DNA of 9,400 bases, from contig CAYXGF010000064.1 of NCBI GenBank assembly GCA_964464465.1, positions 1-9,400 of the forward strand, in the 5' to 3' direction. Each line of letters begins with the position of its first letter. Positions within the stretch are counted from its first letter, which is position 1. The position numbers were made by a program, and so were the translations under genes. Below the pieces are notes generated by a model. It did no database searches and was not told the origin of the DNA. It saw only the letters and a program-made list of their open reading frames with translations. Shown here one piece after another: positions 7,624 to 9,400 of the stretch. The DNA is from UBA940 sp964464465. Lineage in GTDB: Bacteria > Bacteroidota > Bacteroidia > Bacteroidales > Rikenellaceae.

Positions 7624-7660
7624 AAAACTATCCGGATACTGCTATCCGGATAGTTTTTTT
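7624..7660 (+). terminator. Strong Rho-independent terminator of the nqr operon
   Basis: A hairpin of up to 15 base pairs (7624-7638 with 7643-7657) has a CTGC tetraloop and is followed by a run of T to 7660. The stem contains ACTATCCGGATA and its complement; because TATCCGGATA is itself a palindrome, each arm carries a perfect 10-base palindrome. The A-run on the left arm means the structure could also terminate transcription from the opposite strand, although no convergent gene is present here. Confidence 0.93.
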
Positions 7661-7703
7661 GTCGTATGTGTGCCGGGTTGGTGTCGAAAAGGTTGCGGGG
7701 GTG

Positions 7704-7734
7704 TTTGATTTATGTGAAATAAGTTTTAATTTTG
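7704..7734 (+). promoter_or_regulatory. Bacteroidetes consensus promoter (TTTG-N19-TAATTTTG)
   Basis: TTTG at 7704-7707 and TAATTTTG at 7727-7734 are separated by exactly 19 bases. This matches the Bacteroidetes -33/-7 consensus TTTG-N19-21-TAnnTTTG at every defined position. It lies between the nqr terminator and the isomerase-like gene, predicting a transcript start near 7741 and a leader of about 50 bases. It marks the two downstream genes as a unit separate from nqr. Confidence 0.8.
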
Positions 7735-7741
7735 TATGCGT

Positions 7742-7765
7742 TCCGGAGTCTTTTATCGCTTCGGA
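7742..7765 (+). other. Possible small 5'-leader hairpin
   Basis: TCCGGAG (7742-7748) can pair with CTTCGGA (7759-7765), with one G-U pair, around a 10-base loop. It would sit at the very 5' end of the transcript predicted from the promoter at 7704-7734. A short hairpin there could stabilise the mRNA. Seven pairs may arise by chance, and nothing resembles a known riboswitch. Confidence 0.3.
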
Positions 7766-7792
7766 TATTGAAATTAAATAAAATACATCTTT

Positions 7793-8680
7793 ATGAACAG
7801 ATTGGAATTCCTTAAAAGACTCGGTCTTATCACCGGAGGTGCTATTGCGGTGGGCGCGGGTTTAGGAGGTCTGTCGTGCGGATTGAGCGGGTGCTCCGGA
7901 CCACGGAAGCGTAAAATCATAGGTTTGCAGCTCTACTCCTTGCATGGCTCTATGGCGGAAGACGTTCAGTCGACATTGACCAAGGTGGCCGAAATCGGTT
8001 ACTCGAATGTCGAGACTGCATCGTATTCCGACGGAAATTTGTATGGCATGCCCGCCTCCGAGTTTCGGAAAATGGCCGAAGGGCTGGGCCTGAAAATCAC
8101 AAGTGCGCATTTGGGCGGCGGATATTCGAAGGACACCGAAGAACAGAAACTGGAATGGTGGAAAAAAGCCTTGGATACTCATGCTTCCATAGAGTGCAGT
8201 AATGTCGTTATTCCGAGTATCGGAATTTCGGACCAGACAACGCTCGACGACGTGAAGTCGATAGCGGAGTATTTCAACAAAGTCGGAGCCATGGCCGCAG
8301 AGCGCGGTCTCAGACTGGGATACCACAACCATGCGCGTGAATTCGAGAAGCGTGACGGCGAGGTCATTCTCGATTATATGCTTCGGAATACGGAGCCTTC
8401 GCTGATGTCTTACGAGCTCGATGTATATTGGGCTACTGTCGGCGGAGTTTCTCCCGCGGAATATATAGCCGAGTATTCGGGTCGTTTCCCTCTGTTGCAT
8501 ATCAAGGACGACAGCATTATCGGAGAGAGCGGAAAAATCGATTTCGAACCGATTTTCAATGTTGCATATAAGAACGGAATGGAAGAATTTTATGTGGAAG
8601 TGGAACGAAATACGCTTCCTGCTGAGGTCTGTGTAGAGAGAAGTTTCGACTTCCTCGATGTGGCCGATTATGTCAAGTAG
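7793..8680 (+). CDS. Exported sugar phosphate isomerase/epimerase-like TIM-barrel protein (xylose isomerase-like), probable lipoprotein
   Basis: Member of the xylose isomerase-like TIM-barrel superfamily (AP endonuclease 2 fold), whose members isomerise, epimerise or lyse sugars and keto-sugars using a divalent metal. After the N-terminus the protein (295 residues) reads KIIGLQLYSLHG (41-52), IGYSNVETASY (68-78), LGYHNHAREFE (175-185), YELDVYWATVGG (207-218), LLHIKDD (234-240) and FYVEVER (266-272). By family comparison Glu74, Asp210, His236 and a Glu in VEVE (269 or 271) are likely metal or catalytic residues. Residues 1-34 form an export signal: NRLEFLKRLG resembles a weak Tat motif with a single arginine, then a Gly/Ala-rich core and a good lipobox LSGC with Cys34. 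It is therefore probably a lipid-anchored periplasmic or surface protein. The A-rich leader without a Shine-Dalgarno site is usual for this phylum. It is followed after 24 bases by an exported oxidoreductase. Substrate is unknown; the automatic label need not mean a phosphorylated sugar. Confidence 0.88.
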   Translation: MNRLEFLKRLGLITGGAIAVGAGLGGLSCGLSGCSGPRKRKIIGLQLYSLHGSMAEDVQSTLTKVAEIGYSNVETASYSDGNLYGMPASEFRKMAEGLGLKITSAHLGGGYSKDTEEQKLEWWKKALDTHASIECSNVVIPSIGISDQTTLDDVKSIAEYFNKVGAMAAERGLRLGYHNHAREFEKRDGEVILDYMLRNTEPSLMSYELDVYWATVGGVSPAEYIAEYSGRFPLLHIKDDSIIGESGKIDFEPIFNVAYKNGMEEFYVEVERNTLPAEVCVERSFDFLDVADYVK

Positions 8681-8704
8681 AAACCTGAAAAAAACTGAAT
8701 TTTT

Positions 8705-9400
8705 ATGTCACAGAATAAAATATCGAGAAGAGAATTCTTACGGATGGGCACCGCTTCTCTTGCCGGTCTGACCATCGTCCCCAACAGTGTGCTGGGCAGC
8801 ACGGGCGGACATACGGCTCCGTCCGACAAAATGAATATCGCCGGTGTAGGTGTCGGCGGACGCGGTTTTGCCGTGCTTAAAAGCATGGAGAGCCAGAATA
8901 TAGTTGCGCTTTGCGACGTCGACTGGAAATATGCGGCCAACGCATTCAAACGTTACCCGAACGCCAAGAAGTTCAAGGACTACCGTGAGATGTACGACAA
9001 GATGATGGGCGATATCGACGGTGTCATGGTTGCTACGGCGGACCATACGCACTGTCTTGTCGCTTCGCAGGCCATAGCTGCCGGCAAACACGTCTATTGC
9101 GAGAAACCGCTCACTCACTCGGTTTACGAGTCGCGCCTGCTGACCAAACTTGCCGACAAATATAAAGTGGCTACTCAGATGGGTAACCAGGGCGCTTCCG
9201 GCGAGGGTGTGCGCAAGGTATGCGAATGGATTTGGAATGGTGAAATCGGCGAAGTGAAGAAGGTGGAAGCCTTCACCGACCGTCCTATCTGGCCGCAGGG
9301 CATGATGCGTCCCGCTCAGGTGCACGAGGTGCCTTCGACCCTTGACTGGGATTTGTTCCTCGGTCCGGCAAATTATCGTCCCTACCATTCGATTTATACG
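8705..9400 (+). CDS. Tat-exported Gfo/Idh/MocA family oxidoreductase (C-terminus beyond the window)
   Basis: NAD(P)-dependent sugar or cyclitol dehydrogenase-type protein. The visible part is 232 residues, about half of the usual 430-460, and the frame is still open at the right edge. The N-terminus has a textbook twin-arginine signal, SRREFLRMG (7-15), then a hydrophobic core and a likely cleavage after VLG (29-31). The Rossmann fold starts MNIAGVGVGGRG (43-54), with VALCDVD (67-73) ending the second strand. TADHTH (111-116) and HVYCEKPLTHS (129-139) give the conserved EKP with the catalytic-domain lysine. TQMGNQGASGEGVRK (157-171), TLDWDLFLGPA (212-222) and RPYH (225-228) are typical of the exported Bacteroidetes/Planctomycetes branch. 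Tat export fits a protein that folds around its nucleotide in the cytoplasm first. It starts 24 bases after the TIM-barrel gene with no promoter between, so the two are probably cotranscribed. The substrate cannot be told from the sequence. Confidence 0.93.
   Translation, partial: MSQNKISRREFLRMGTASLAGLTIVPNSVLGSTGGHTAPSDKMNIAGVGVGGRGFAVLKSMESQNIVALCDVDWKYAANAFKRYPNAKKFKDYREMYDKMMGDIDGVMVATADHTHCLVASQAIAAGKHVYCEKPLTHSVYESRLLTKLADKYKVATQMGNQGASGEGVRKVCEWIWNGEIGEVKKVEAFTDRPIWPQGMMRPAQVHEVPSTLDWDLFLGPANYRPYHSIYT

Noticed and set aside
8738..9388. 216-codon minus-strand frame under the oxidoreductase
   Set aside because: Antisense shadow; the plus strand carries clear Tat, Rossmann and EKP motifs.

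Overview
The window looks like a chromosomal segment of a Bacteroidales bacterium. Three things suggest this: a surface protein of the Bacteroidetes fimbrillin-like/FISUMP type, a perfect Bacteroidetes-type promoter (TTTG-N19-TAnnTTTG) at 7704-7734, and several genes with A-rich leaders in place of strong Shine-Dalgarno sites. Base composition looks roughly balanced, by eye only. Genus cannot be fixed; a Rikenellaceae/Alistipes-like or similar gut lineage is a guess. All genes are on the + strand.

Layout: (1) Positions 1-1548 hold the C-terminal part of a large secreted surface protein. Its reading frame is interrupted near the left edge by an in-frame TAG at 43-45, and the upstream coding sense appears to continue in another frame, so the gene is either frameshifted or misassembled there. 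A strong intrinsic terminator (1575-1608) follows. (2) Positions 1770-7602 are a complete, compact nqrABCDEF operon for the six-subunit Na+-translocating NADH:quinone oxidoreductase. Gaps are -8 to +20 bases, with a possible promoter -7 element at 1695-1702 and a very strong terminator at 7624-7660. (3) From 7704 a new transcription unit starts. It encodes an exported lipoprotein-type sugar phosphate isomerase/epimerase-like TIM barrel (7793-8680), then a Tat-exported Gfo/Idh/MocA oxidoreductase (8705 to beyond the right edge).

How the genes work together: NqrF takes electrons from NADH through FAD and a 2Fe-2S cluster. They pass through the NqrD/NqrE membrane Fe-S centre and the covalent FMNs of NqrC and NqrB to quinone (probably menaquinone here), which drives Na+ export. 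The cofactor residues needed for this are present in every subunit; the only oddity is SGGT instead of SGAT at the NqrC flavinylation site. No apbE (flavin transferase) or nqrM gene lies in the window. The last two genes form a separate exported sugar-modifying pair, plausibly acting on carbohydrate in the periplasm through keto-sugar chemistry. This assignment is inferred from family and context.

I see no mobile element, CRISPR array, tRNA or rRNA. Most of the window is ordinary core metabolism. The points most worth a second look are the broken 5' region of the surface protein, the exported isomerase/oxidoreductase pair, and the NqrC flavin site.
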